Assembly: GCA_937976325.1 (NCBI GenBank)
Contig: CALJSD010000144.1
Location: forward strand, 1 to 9,280
DNA from: an uncultured Carnobacterium sp.
GTDB lineage: Bacteria; Bacillota; Bacilli; Lactobacillales; Aerococcaceae
Length of the DNA stretch: 9,280 nt
Reading direction: 5' to 3'
Position numbers and translations under genes: made by a program. The notes under the pieces were generated by a model that was not told the origin of the DNA, made no database searches, and saw only the letters and a list, made by a program, of their open reading frames with translations. Positions within the stretch are counted from its first letter, which is position 1, and every line of letters begins with the position of its first letter. Below, in pieces: positions 1 to 7,581 of this stretch.

Positions 1-1
1 A

Positions 2-265
2 CCTCTTAAGATTTTTGCTAATGCCTTCGTTGGCGTTGCGATGATTAGTCAAAAAGAACCGATTGAGAATGGGAAAAAATACTTGAAAGAACATTCTCTT
101 TCGCTCAATTATTACTCAGATGTTGATTCAAGCTTCCAAAAATATCATGAGATTACAGAAATTCCAACCCTAATCTTTGTCGATAAAGATGGAAACATTG
201 TTAAAAAAATGGCCGGTGTTCTAACTCAAGAAGAACTCGAAACATACATCAAAGAAATCTTATAA
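2..265 (+). CDS. Thioredoxin-like (TlpA/redoxin-type) protein, C-terminal part, 5' end outside window
   Basis: The reading frame is open from base 2 to the TAA at 263-265, giving 87 visible residues, so the gene begins upstream of the window. The ATG at 41 is internal: it has no Shine-Dalgarno sequence, and the residues before it (FANAFVGVAMIS) continue the protein fold. The visible part shows a beta strand, a helix (KKYLKEHSL), then the segment EIPTLIFVDKDGNIV at about visible residues 53-67. Its Ile-Pro-Thr is the cis-proline loop of thioredoxin folds, and the following beta hairpin and C-terminal helix (LTQEELETYIKEIL) are typical of TlpA/ResA-like proteins. The catalytic CxxC would lie upstream and is not visible, so redox activity cannot be confirmed. 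Members of this family are usually secreted or membrane-anchored thiol-disulfide oxidoreductases, but no signal region can be seen here. The gene converges on the atp operon and ends at its own terminator. Confidence 0.8.
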   Translation, partial: PLKIFANAFVGVAMISQKEPIENGKKYLKEHSLSLNYYSDVDSSFQKYHEITEIPTLIFVDKDGNIVKKMAGVLTQEELETYIKEIL

Positions 266-270
266 AATCA

Positions 271-304
271 AAAAACACTAGCAGAATTCTCTGCTAGTGT
301 TTTT
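271..304. terminator. Bidirectional intrinsic terminator between the redoxin-like gene and the atp operon
   Basis: A perfect 15-bp inverted repeat (arms 271-285 and 290-304, loop ATTC) carries A5 at its left end and T5 at its right end. It therefore reads as a hairpin plus U-tract in both directions. It begins 5 nt after the plus-strand stop codon and would also catch minus-strand transcripts that pass the atp terminator at 319-343. Confidence 0.9.
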
Positions 305-310
305 CGTTAC

Positions 311-343
311 AACAATAAAAGAGAGGATGTTGCATCCTCTCTT
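311..343 (-). terminator. Intrinsic terminator of the atp operon
   Basis: An 11-bp perfect stem (arms 319-329 and 333-343, loop of 3 nt) with a GC-rich core (GAGAGGATG/CATCCTCTC) starts 2 nt after the atpC stop codon. On the minus strand it is followed by the U-rich run TTATTGTT. With the next hairpin at 271-304 it makes a tandem terminator for the operon. Confidence 0.85.
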
Positions 344-345
344 AT

Positions 346-771
346 TTATTTTCTTCTATGTTTAGAAACACCAATACGGTTGATTGCCTTGCTTAAAGCG
401 ATTTTCGCACGTTCAACATCACTCTTCGAACGAGATTCGTCACTAAGTACTTTTTCCGCTTTATCTTTCGCTTGCTCTGCACGAGTCACGTCAATGTCTC
501 TTGCACGCTCAGCCACGTTGGCAATAATCGTTACGACATTATCCCGCACTTCCATAACTCCACCACCGATTGCAATATAATCAGTTGGTGAATCCTCTAA
601 GAATCGTTTCACTCGAAGTGCACCGATTTTTAAAGGAAGCATGATTGGAGCATGATGCGGTAGTATGGTGATTCCGCCATCGACTGCATCGGCACTCACA
701 GAATAGGAACGATGGTTATACACTTTTCCTTCTGGTGTTGTGACAACGACCAGTAATTCATGTTCAGCCAT
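346..771 (-). CDS. atpC: F1Fo ATP synthase subunit epsilon
   Basis: Codes for the 141-residue epsilon subunit, which sits on the central stalk, helps couple gamma to the c-ring and regulates ATP hydrolysis. Residues 1 to about 88 form the beta-barrel domain, with the family hallmark GGITILPHHAPIM at 32-44. The rest is the two-helix C-terminal arm. At 93-98 the sequence IDVTRA fits the I/L-D-x-x-R-A ATP-binding motif described for Bacillus epsilon subunits, so ATP-dependent folding of the arm is plausible (inference). The ATG lies 2 nt after the atpD stop. Its ribosome site GGAGG (781-785, 9 nt upstream) is formed by the last codons of atpD (Gly-Gly-Asn-stop), so translation of the two genes is probably coupled. 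Length and domain order match the family. It is the last gene of the operon, followed by two hairpin terminators. Confidence 0.97.
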   Translation of the reverse strand: MAEHELLVVVTTPEGKVYNHRSYSVSADAVDGGITILPHHAPIMLPLKIGALRVKRFLEDSPTDYIAIGGGVMEVRDNVVTIIANVAERARDIDVTRAEQAKDKAEKVLSDESRSKSDVERAKIALSKAINRIGVSKHRRK

Positions 772-773
772 CT

Positions 774-2213
<1,440 letters not shown>

Positions 2214-2221
2214 CTAAAATC

Positions 2222-3154
2222 CTAATGTTCTTCCAGAGCGGCTGCTCCACCGACAATTTCTGTAATTTCTTGTGTAATTTGCGCTTGTCGTCTCTGGTTC
2301 AAATCTTGTGTTAAGTTACTGATTAAATCTTTCGCATTATCAGTCGCACTTCTCATCGCAGTCATACGAGACGCATGTTCTGCTGATTTGGCATCGATAA
2401 TGGCTCCGTAAATAAGCGATTCCGCATATTGTGGAAGCAAGATGTCCATAATAATTTCCTTGTTTGGTTCAAAAATATAATCCAATTCGTACTCTTTTGC
2501 TTCTTCAGCATCCAAGTCGATAATTGGTAACATTTTTTCAACACGGTAGTTTGATAAAAGTGCGTTTACGTGGTGATTATAGCAAACGTAAAATTCATCA
2601 AATTCACCGTCACGGAACATTTGGACTGCACTTGACACAATCTTTCTTACTTCTTCAAAGGTTGGAATATCGGATACGTCGTTAATTTCAAGACGCACAT
2701 CCACTCCCATTTTTTTGAAGAAGCGACTTGCAGCATCCCCAATCGTTAAGATGACATATTCATCTTTTGATTGGTGGTCTAACTCTAACATTTCTCTTGT
2801 TGATTGGAAAATGGAAGAGTTGTAACTCCCAGCAAGTCCTTGATCAGATGAAATCACTAAGTATCCAGTCTTTTTAACCGGACGTTCAATTAATAAGTCG
2901 TGATAGTCGATAAAAGAAGTAACTACTTCTCCATCCTCTGATGTTTCATCGACAATCTCTTCTTTATTGTGATTTGCGTATAGTAAGTGAGTTACAACTT
3001 CACGGATTTTTTGAGCGTAGTCTTGATAGTGACGCACTGCTTGCTCTGATTTGGCTAATTTTGCTGCAGAGACCATCTGCATGGCGCTAGTGATTTGACT
3101 TGTTTTCTTTGTTGAAACAATTCTCTTCTTTAAATCATTTAAGGAAGCCGTCAT
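2222..3154 (-). CDS. atpG: F1Fo ATP synthase subunit gamma
   Basis: Codes for the 310-residue gamma subunit, the rotor shaft inside the alpha3beta3 head. Both ends form the coiled-coil shaft. The N-terminal helix has TSQITSAMQMVSAAKL (18-33), close to the family T-x-Q-I-T-x-A-M-x-M-V-x-A-A-K-L. The C-terminal helix contains SEHASRMTAMRSATDNA (268-284) and ends in QEITEIVGGAAALEEH. The middle Rossmann-like domain begins around GYLVISSDQGLAG (97-109), where many relatives have DRGL. The protein is somewhat longer than the roughly 285-290 residues common in the family, because of an acidic stretch at about 62-85 and another around 203-221. The start ATG has GAGGTGA 5 nt upstream, a strong match to the 16S tail. 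It follows atpA by 24 nt. A 60-codon frame inside it is a shadow. Confidence 0.97.
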   Translation of the reverse strand: MTASLNDLKKRIVSTKKTSQITSAMQMVSAAKLAKSEQAVRHYQDYAQKIREVVTHLLYANHNKEEIVDETSEDGEVVTSFIDYHDLLIERPVKKTGYLVISSDQGLAGSYNSSIFQSTREMLELDHQSKDEYVILTIGDAASRFFKKMGVDVRLEINDVSDIPTFEEVRKIVSSAVQMFRDGEFDEFYVCYNHHVNALLSNYRVEKMLPIIDLDAEEAKEYELDYIFEPNKEIIMDILLPQYAESLIYGAIIDAKSAEHASRMTAMRSATDNAKDLISNLTQDLNQRRQAQITQEITEIVGGAAALEEH

Positions 3155-3178
3155 TCAGGTCACCTCTCCTTTCTACGC

Positions 3179-4687
3179 TTATTGAACACGTTCAAATAAA
3201 TGAATTTGTTTGAAATTCTCAATCACTTTGTAGAATTTCTCTTCATCCGAAATCACATGTTGATCGCGGATTTCATTCAATAAATCTCTATGTTCGCTTT
3301 CTAAATGTTGATATAACGCTTTTTCAAATGGTTTAATACGGTCGATTGGAATCGCATCTAATAAACCATGTGTTAAAGCAAATAAAATCGATACTTGATA
3401 CTCGATTGGTAATGGTTGGTGAACATCTTGTTTCAAGACTTCAACCGTACGTTTACCACGATTTAATTTTTGTTGGGTCGCCGCATCTAAGTCAGAACCA
3501 AATTGAGTGAAGGCTTCTAACTCACGGTAACTTGCTAAGTCGATACGTAATGTACCAGAAACTTTCTTCATCGCTTTAATTTGGGCAGAACCCCCAACAC
3601 GCGATACAGATAATCCGGCAGATAAACCAGGACGTACCCCTGAGTAGAACAAGTCACTTTCTAAGAAGATTTGTCCATCTGTAATAGAGATTACGTTTGT
3701 TGGGATATATGCAGAAATATCTCCGGCTTGTGTTTCGATGATTGGTAAGGCTGTTAATGACCCTGCTCCTAATTCATCACTTAATTTCGCTGCACGTTCT
3801 AGTAAACGTGAGTGCAAGTAGAATACATCCCCTGGATAAGCTTCACGGCCTGGTGGACGACGAAGTAATAGGGAAATTTCACGATATGCCGCAGCTTGTT
3901 TTGATAAATCATCGTACACGATTAAAACATCACGTCCTTGATACATCCACTCTTCACCCATTGCAGTACCTGCATATGGTGCAATATAAAGCATTGGTGC
4001 TGGTTGAGAAGCACTTGCTGATACAACCGTTGTATATTCCATTGCTCCGTAGCGTTTTAATGTTTCCACAAGAGCTTTAACTGTAGATTCTTTTTGACCA
4101 ATAGCGACATAAATACACAATGTATCTTTGCCTTTTTGGTTCAAAATAGTATCTACTGCGATACTTGTTTTACCAGTTTTACGGTCACCGATGATTAACT
4201 CACGTTGCCCTTTACCGATTGGAACTAAAGCATCGACTACTTTTAATCCTGTAGGTAATGATTGTTTTACACTTTGACGTTGCATAACGCCAGGTGCTTC
4301 ATTTTCTACTGGACGTTTCTTCGTTGTTTCGATGGCACCAAGACCGTCGATTGGGCGACCTAACGCATCCACAACACGACCAATCAATGCATCTCCTACT
4401 GGAACATCAAGGATACGTCCTGTACGTTTCACAGGTTCTCCTTCATGGATATTTTCATATCCTCCGAAGATGATGACACCGACATCGTTTTTTTCTAAGT
4501 TTTGAGCCATCCCGTAGGCGCCGTTTTCAAATTCTACTAATTCTCCAGCCATTACATTTGTAAGACCGATGACACGAGCAATTCCGTCCCCGATGAAGGA
4601 AACCTCACCGATTTCTTCAATTTGTTCTTTCGTTTCAAAAGAAGCGATTTGGTCACGAATTCTCGCTGTAATATTACTCATTTCCAT
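3179..4687 (-). CDS. atpA: F1Fo ATP synthase subunit alpha
   Basis: Codes for the 502-residue alpha subunit, the non-catalytic partner of beta in F1. Walker A is GDRKTGKT at 167-174, with Lys where many relatives have Gln. Other conserved blocks are [21 protein letters not shown] (about 279-299) and the arginine finger Arg373 in [10 protein letters not shown], which completes the catalytic site on beta. Just before the finger, the usual RPA[IV][ND]-x-G loop reads [11 protein letters not shown] (362-372), so the classical alpha/beta signature is not met. I checked this in the DNA and it is a clean in-frame difference. I chose the ATG at 4687; a second ATG two codons later (4681) is possible but further from the ribosome site. 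The gene starts 10 nt after the atpH stop. Length is normal for the family. Confidence 0.98.
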   Translation of the reverse strand: MEMSNITARIRDQIASFETKEQIEEIGEVSFIGDGIARVIGLTNVMAGELVEFENGAYGMAQNLEKNDVGVIIFGGYENIHEGEPVKRTGRILDVPVGDALIGRVVDALGRPIDGLGAIETTKKRPVENEAPGVMQRQSVKQSLPTGLKVVDALVPIGKGQRELIIGDRKTGKTSIAVDTILNQKGKDTLCIYVAIGQKESTVKALVETLKRYGAMEYTTVVSASASQPAPMLYIAPYAGTAMGEEWMYQGRDVLIVYDDLSKQAAAYREISLLLRRPPGREAYPGDVFYLHSRLLERAAKLSDELGAGSLTALPIIETQAGDISAYIPTNVISITDGQIFLESDLFYSGVRPGLSAGLSVSRVGGSAQIKAMKKVSGTLRIDLASYRELEAFTQFGSDLDAATQQKLNRGKRTVEVLKQDVHQPLPIEYQVSILFALTHGLLDAIPIDRIKPFEKALYQHLESEHRDLLNEIRDQHVISDEEKFYKVIENFKQIHLFERVQ

Positions 4688-4707
4688 TTATGCCATCTCA
4701 CCTCTTT
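4688..4707 (-). promoter_or_regulatory. atpA ribosome site overlapping the atpH stop, with ATG-GCA-TAA in the spacer
   Basis: The sequence AAAGAGGTGA (4707-4698) is both the last codons of atpH (TGA is its stop) and the Shine-Dalgarno of atpA. The 10-nt spacer GATGGCATAA contains ATG-GCA-TAA, out of frame with atpA and ending right at its ATG. The spacing from GAGG to the atpA ATG is 13 nt, longer than ideal, so re-initiation by ribosomes finishing atpH (or this mini-frame) may help. That is inference. Confidence 0.55.
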
Positions 4708-5240
4708 AATCCTGTTTGGCTAATTTTCTCTTTGAATTGTTTTAGTTTGTTTGCAATTGTTCCATCCAACAAATATTCTTTTGTCTTCAACTGAACGCCA
4801 CCAATCACTGAAGGATCTACGGTATTCACCCAAGAATCAAATTCTTTATGTGTTTTATTTTGGAACGCTGTTGCAATACGATCAATCTGATCATCCGTTA
4901 AAGGAATCGCAGAAACAATCTCTAATTTATTGGCATTGTATATATCTAAGAATGCTTCGAGTGCTTCTACAATATTCATCGAGCCATCTTCAGACGGGAA
5001 CGTTGCTAAGTACTCCTGTGTTTCTTTTGATAAATGTCCAAATGCAGATTCTAATACAGATAATTTTTTATCATAAGAGACATGCTCTAAATGCATCATC
5101 TGTCTGAATGTCGAAGTATTTTGAATTCCATCTAAAATAGCTTGAAGTTCTTTTGTCACTTGCTCCAAGTGACCTTCGTATTTTGCCTTAGCATAGAAAT
5201 GGCTGGCTTCTTTAACGATATCTTTATGATATTTAACCAT
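4698..5240 (-). CDS. atpH: F1Fo ATP synthase subunit delta (OSCP-like)
   Basis: Codes for the 180-residue delta subunit, which ties the peripheral b-stalk to the top of the F1 head. The N-terminal six-helix domain (about 1-105) is divergent but carries the expected YAKAKYEGHLEQVTKEL helix (16-32). The C-terminal domain shows the family signature region DPSVIGGVQLKTKEYLLDGT (142-161), including the conserved Ile-Gly-Gly and Asp-Gly. Its ATG shares one base with the atpF stop (TAATG). No strong Shine-Dalgarno sits at good spacing (GGGG is about 11 nt upstream), so translation is probably coupled to atpF. Its own last codons provide the atpA ribosome site. Delta is the least conserved F1 subunit; length and position in the operon make the call secure. 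Confidence 0.95.
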   Translation of the reverse strand: MVKYHKDIVKEASHFYAKAKYEGHLEQVTKELQAILDGIQNTSTFRQMMHLEHVSYDKKLSVLESAFGHLSKETQEYLATFPSEDGSMNIVEALEAFLDIYNANKLEIVSAIPLTDDQIDRIATAFQNKTHKEFDSWVNTVDPSVIGGVQLKTKEYLLDGTIANKLKQFKEKISQTGLKR

Positions 5241-5746
5241 TATTTTTCCAACCCCTTAATGAAGGCTTCAATGACTTCTTGATGTTTTTCTTTTGTCACT
5301 TCTTGTTCAAGAATTTGACTAGCAAGTTGAACTGATAGGTCTACAATATCATCTTGCACTTGTGCGATGGCACGTTGTTTCATTGAATCCACTTCACGTT
5401 GCCCATCTGCTTTCATGCGAGAGACCACATCTTTACCTTCTTTAATCATTTCATCTTGCGTTTTTGAAGCTGCTTCGCGAGCGTTATCTAAGATTTCGCT
5501 ACCTTTTACTTCTGCGTTATGAATAATTTCATTCGCATTGGCTTGGATTTCTTCAGCTGACTTTCTTTTTTCAGCGGCTTCGTCTAAATCTTTAGCGATT
5601 TTATCTCGACGCGCTTCTAACATGGCATTCACTTTATCCCAAGCAAAGAATTTCACCAAGAATAGTAACAACGTCATTGAAATTAATACGACTAAAGTAT
5701 CGCCTAAAACTGTACTGATATTACCTGATAACATTACTTCAAACAT
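5240..5746 (-). CDS. atpF: F1Fo ATP synthase subunit b
   Basis: Codes for the 168-residue b subunit, the dimeric peripheral stalk that holds F1 against rotation. There is one transmembrane helix at about residues 13-35 (LGDTLVVLISMTLLLFLVKFF). A long, highly charged helix follows from about 37 to 168, rich in Lys, Glu and Ala with no proline, as expected for the coiled-coil stator arm. The C-terminal segment KEKHQEVIEAFIKGLEK matches the delta-binding end seen in relatives. Only one b-type gene is present, so the stalk is a homodimer. The ATG at 5746 has AAGGAGG about 8 nt upstream; an in-frame ATG at codon 5 lies too far from it. It overlaps atpH by 1 nt and follows atpE by 40 nt, the largest spacer in the operon. 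Confidence 0.96.
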   Translation of the reverse strand: MFEVMLSGNISTVLGDTLVVLISMTLLLFLVKFFAWDKVNAMLEARRDKIAKDLDEAAEKRKSAEEIQANANEIIHNAEVKGSEILDNAREAASKTQDEMIKEGKDVVSRMKADGQREVDSMKQRAIAQVQDDIVDLSVQLASQILEQEVTKEKHQEVIEAFIKGLEK

Positions 5747-5767
5747 CTCTCACCCCTCCTTTACGAC

Positions 5768-5791
5768 AATAATTCCACATACTGGATTATT
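5768..5791 (-). other. Stem-loop at the 3' end of atpE
   Basis: Arms 5768-5777 and 5783-5791 form 9 base pairs with one bulged base (5773) and a 5-nt loop (5778-5782). The stem covers the atpE stop codon and lies in the 40-nt atpE-atpF spacer. It is AT-rich, lacks a following T-run and so is not a terminator. It could shield the 3' end of an atpBE mRNA or modulate read-on into atpF. The structure is visible; the function is guesswork. Confidence 0.35.
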
Positions 5792-6002
5792 TAACGAATA
5801 CAAGGATAAGAGCGATTAATACGGCGAAGATTGGCATCGCTTCGATTAAGGCAACCCCGATGAACATTGTTGAACGTAATTCATTGCTCATTTCTGGTTG
5901 GCGTGTCATTGATTCAATTGTTTTTACGATAACTGCTTGGTTACCAAATGCTGCTGCTAAAGCTGCTCCTGCTACTGCGATTGCTGCTGCTAATTCTGTC
6001 AT
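5787..6002 (-). CDS. atpE: F1Fo ATP synthase subunit c (rotor ring proteolipid)
   Basis: Codes for the 71-residue c subunit, which forms the membrane rotor ring and carries protons. Two transmembrane helices (about 4-27 and 44-69) are joined by the polar loop TRQPEMSN (33-40), the contact point for gamma and epsilon. The proton-carrying acid is Glu54 in GVALIEAMP. Residues Ala55 and Met56 follow it where sodium-type rings carry hydroxyl residues, and Asn21 aligns with their Gln, so proton use is favoured. Helix 1 reads [13 protein letters not shown], with Ala at most positions of the usual GxGxxGxGxG packing motif; only Gly20 remains. The start ATG has GAGG 8 nt upstream. Ring genes are normally the most heavily translated in the operon. 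The gene follows atpB by 24 nt. Confidence 0.98.
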   Translation of the reverse strand: MTELAAAIAVAGAALAAAFGNQAVIVKTIESMTRQPEMSNELRSTMFIGVALIEAMPIFAVLIALILVFVK

Positions 6003-6026
6003 TATAAATTCCTCATTTCTTAAAAA

Positions 6027-6740
6027 TTAATGTTTCATTACTTTGTGTGAGATGTAAACCATTGTCAACGTACAGAATACGTACGCTTGAATAGCTCCAA
6101 TTACCACAGAAAATCCTTGCCATACTACTCCAAGCGGAATTGCAAGAATATATGTTATTAGTCCTGCTGCAGATGAGAACATCACAATCAATCCTAATAA
6201 CACTTCGCCGGCATAAATATTTCCGTAAAGACGGAATGCCAACGTAATTGTGTTCGTAAACTCTTCAATCAATTTGATTGGGAGCATTATCGACATCGGA
6301 CTTAAGTAAGAATGTTGAATATATCCTTTGAGTCCCATCTTCTGTACACCAGAATAATGTGCGATTAATGTTGTCATTAGCGCTAAGGCTAAACATACTA
6401 TCGGGCTAGCTGTTGGACTGGCAAAATAGCTGTGATCTTCATAGTGAATAAAGATGATTAGCCCAACCATATTAGCGACTAGTACAAAAGAAAACAGAGA
6501 GAAAATGTATAAATAATACGTTTGTGCTGTTTTCTCATCAACTGCACTGTTTACAATACCCTTCGTGAAGTCCATAAGGGCTTCTAAAGCATTTTGCAAC
6601 TTACCAGGCTTCATCGAAACCTTCCTTGAGGCAAAAATTGTAAATAATGCGATTAGTAAAACACTAACCCCACATGAAATCAAAATCGGAACTGAAAACG
6701 ACAATCCAAAAATCTCAACCACTTTTGGCGTTGCTTCCAT
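6027..6740 (-). CDS. atpB: F1Fo ATP synthase subunit a
   Basis: Codes for the 237-residue a subunit, the membrane stator that forms the two proton half-channels against the c-ring. Hydrophobic segments are near 16-37, 73-98, 110-129, 145-156 (re-entrant or partial), 176-200 and 204-232. The essential Arg170 lies in TITLAFRLYGNIYAGEV (164-180), with Glu179 at the position of the conserved channel acid. The external loop reads SPTASP (108-113), where many relatives have SPTAD. The ATG at 6740 is preceded by AAAGGAGGGG with a rather long spacing of about 12 nt. It is the first gene of the operon; atpI, which often precedes it, is absent. About 30 nt upstream of its start is the T-run of the upp terminator. 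Confidence 0.97.
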   Translation of the reverse strand: MEATPKVVEIFGLSFSVPILISCGVSVLLIALFTIFASRKVSMKPGKLQNALEALMDFTKGIVNSAVDEKTAQTYYLYIFSLFSFVLVANMVGLIIFIHYEDHSYFASPTASPIVCLALALMTTLIAHYSGVQKMGLKGYIQHSYLSPMSIMLPIKLIEEFTNTITLAFRLYGNIYAGEVLLGLIVMFSSAAGLITYILAIPLGVVWQGFSVVIGAIQAYVFCTLTMVYISHKVMKH

Positions 6741-6762
6741 GTTTCTTATTTCCCCTCCTTTA

Positions 6763-6838
6763 CACCAAATAAAAAACTGACAATAATCCTATACTTTGAG
6801 TTTTACGCTCAGTACGGTGATTATTGTCAGATTTGGTG
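6763..6838. repeat. Interrupted inverted repeat spanning the upp-atpB spacer
   Basis: Two nested pairs of arms fit end to end on one side. The inner pair is 12 bp (6777-6788 with 6819-6830); the outer is 8 bp (CACCAAAT 6763-6770 with ATTTGGTG 6831-6838). On the right the arms are contiguous; on the left they are separated only by A6 (6771-6776). The 30-nt centre holds a further weak stem (6792-6800 with 6808-6814, two bases bulged). The outer left arm ends just before the atpB Shine-Dalgarno. Confidence 0.75.
6771..6830 (-). terminator. Intrinsic terminator of upp, in front of atpB
   Basis: On the minus strand the 12-bp stem CTGACAATAATC/GATTATTGTCAG (6830-6819 with 6788-6777) is followed directly by TTTTTT (6776-6771). 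It lies about 47 nt after the upp stop. The 30-nt loop is long for a terminator but contains its own weak hairpin. If it works, atp transcription needs a start site at or after this point, or regulated read-through. I found no confident promoter; weak candidates are discussed in the findings. Confidence 0.75.
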
Positions 6839-6841
6839 GCA

Positions 6842-6868
6842 ATAGTCTATCGCAAAAGCGTTGACTAT
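6842..6868. other. Small stem-loop downstream of upp
   Basis: Six base pairs (ATAGTC 6842-6847 with GACTAT 6863-6868), an internal loop and a three-pair tip (CGC/GCG around AAAA) form a hairpin 10 nt after the upp stop. No T-run follows on the minus strand. It may be part of the upp 3' end or of a leader for atpB; no function can be assigned. Confidence 0.4.
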
Positions 6869-6877
6869 AAAAATTTA

Positions 6878-7513
6878 TTATTTGGTTCCGAATAAACGAT
6901 CTCCAGCATCCCCTAATCCTGGAAGAATGTATCCATGTTCATTTAATCGTTCATCTAACGCAGCTGCGTAGATGTCGATATCTGGGTGGGCTTTACGCAG
7001 AACTTCTACACCCTCTGGAGCGGCTACTAGACAGCAAAACTTAATCGAGCTTGGTTGTGCACCACGCTTCAATAGTGCGTCAATAGCAGCTACTGCAGAT
7101 CCCCCAGTTGCTAACATAGGATCAACGACAAACAATTGTCTTTCAGAAATATCTGAAGGCAACTTCACGAAATACTCAACAGGTTGCAATGTGTCATGGT
7201 CACGATACATACCAACATGCCCAATTTTGGCTGCTGGGATTAATTCGAGAATTCCATCAACCATTCCTAGTCCTGCACGCAGAATCGGAATGATAGCAAC
7301 TTTTTTACCAGCTAATGTTTTCAATGTTGTTTTAACAAGTGGGGTTTCGATTTCTACATCTTCAAGAGGCAGATCTCTAGAAACCTCATAAGCCATTAGC
7401 ATTGAAATTTCGTTTACAACTTCTCGGAAAACCTTTGTTCCACAATCTTTTTGACGAATCATTGTTAATTTATGTTGAATTAACGGATGATCAAGTACGT
7501 GAAATTTACCCAT
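6878..7513 (-). CDS. upp: Uracil phosphoribosyltransferase
   Basis: Codes for a 211-residue cytosolic enzyme that joins uracil and PRPP to give UMP and pyrophosphate, the key step of uracil salvage. The N-terminus [12 protein letters not shown] (9-20) is typical of bacterial UPRT. The PRPP-binding loop is [12 protein letters not shown] (129-140). The uracil-binding C-terminal segment is [18 protein letters not shown] (194-211). Length matches the family closely. The ATG at 7513 has GAAGGAG about 8 nt upstream. An ATG seven bases earlier is out of frame, sits against the Shine-Dalgarno and stops after four codons, so it is not the start. It lies 130 nt after glyA with an AT-rich stem-loop between them, and is followed by its own terminator. 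The order glyA-upp-atp is common in Firmicutes. Confidence 0.97.
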   Translation of the reverse strand: MGKFHVLDHPLIQHKLTMIRQKDCGTKVFREVVNEISMLMAYEVSRDLPLEDVEIETPLVKTTLKTLAGKKVAIIPILRAGLGMVDGILELIPAAKIGHVGMYRDHDTLQPVEYFVKLPSDISERQLFVVDPMLATGGSAVAAIDALLKRGAQPSSIKFCCLVAAPEGVEVLRKAHPDIDIYAAALDERLNEHGYILPGLGDAGDRLFGTK

Positions 7514-7581
7514 TTGTCATTCTCCTTCCAATACATTAGTGTCACTTCTATTATTTTACCTAAAAACCAGTTAAATTTCTA

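Noticed and set aside
41..265. A complete small gene starting at the ATG at 41
   Set aside because: No ribosome site, and the frame is open and protein-like upstream; it is the end of a longer gene.
2362..2544. 60-codon minus-strand frame inside atpG
   Set aside because: Out-of-frame reading of the gamma gene, which is intact.
3742..4080. 112-codon plus-strand frame opposite atpA
   Set aside because: Shadow of conserved alpha-subunit codons; no start signal and no coherent domain.
5787..6002. Sodium-type c-ring
   Set aside because: The residues after Glu54 are Ala and Met rather than Ser and Thr, and the helix-1 Gln is Asn, which favours protons.
6861..6885. Plus-strand promoter beginning TTGACT
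   Set aside because: No -10 box at suitable spacing and no plus-strand gene downstream.
6885..6897. PurR-box-like sequence GGTTCCGAATAAA
   Set aside because: It lies in the conserved C-terminal codons of upp, matches the box only in part and is not placed to control a start.
6972..7391. 139-codon plus-strand frame opposite upp
   Set aside because: Antisense shadow of a well-conserved enzyme gene; no ribosome site and no recognisable protein features.
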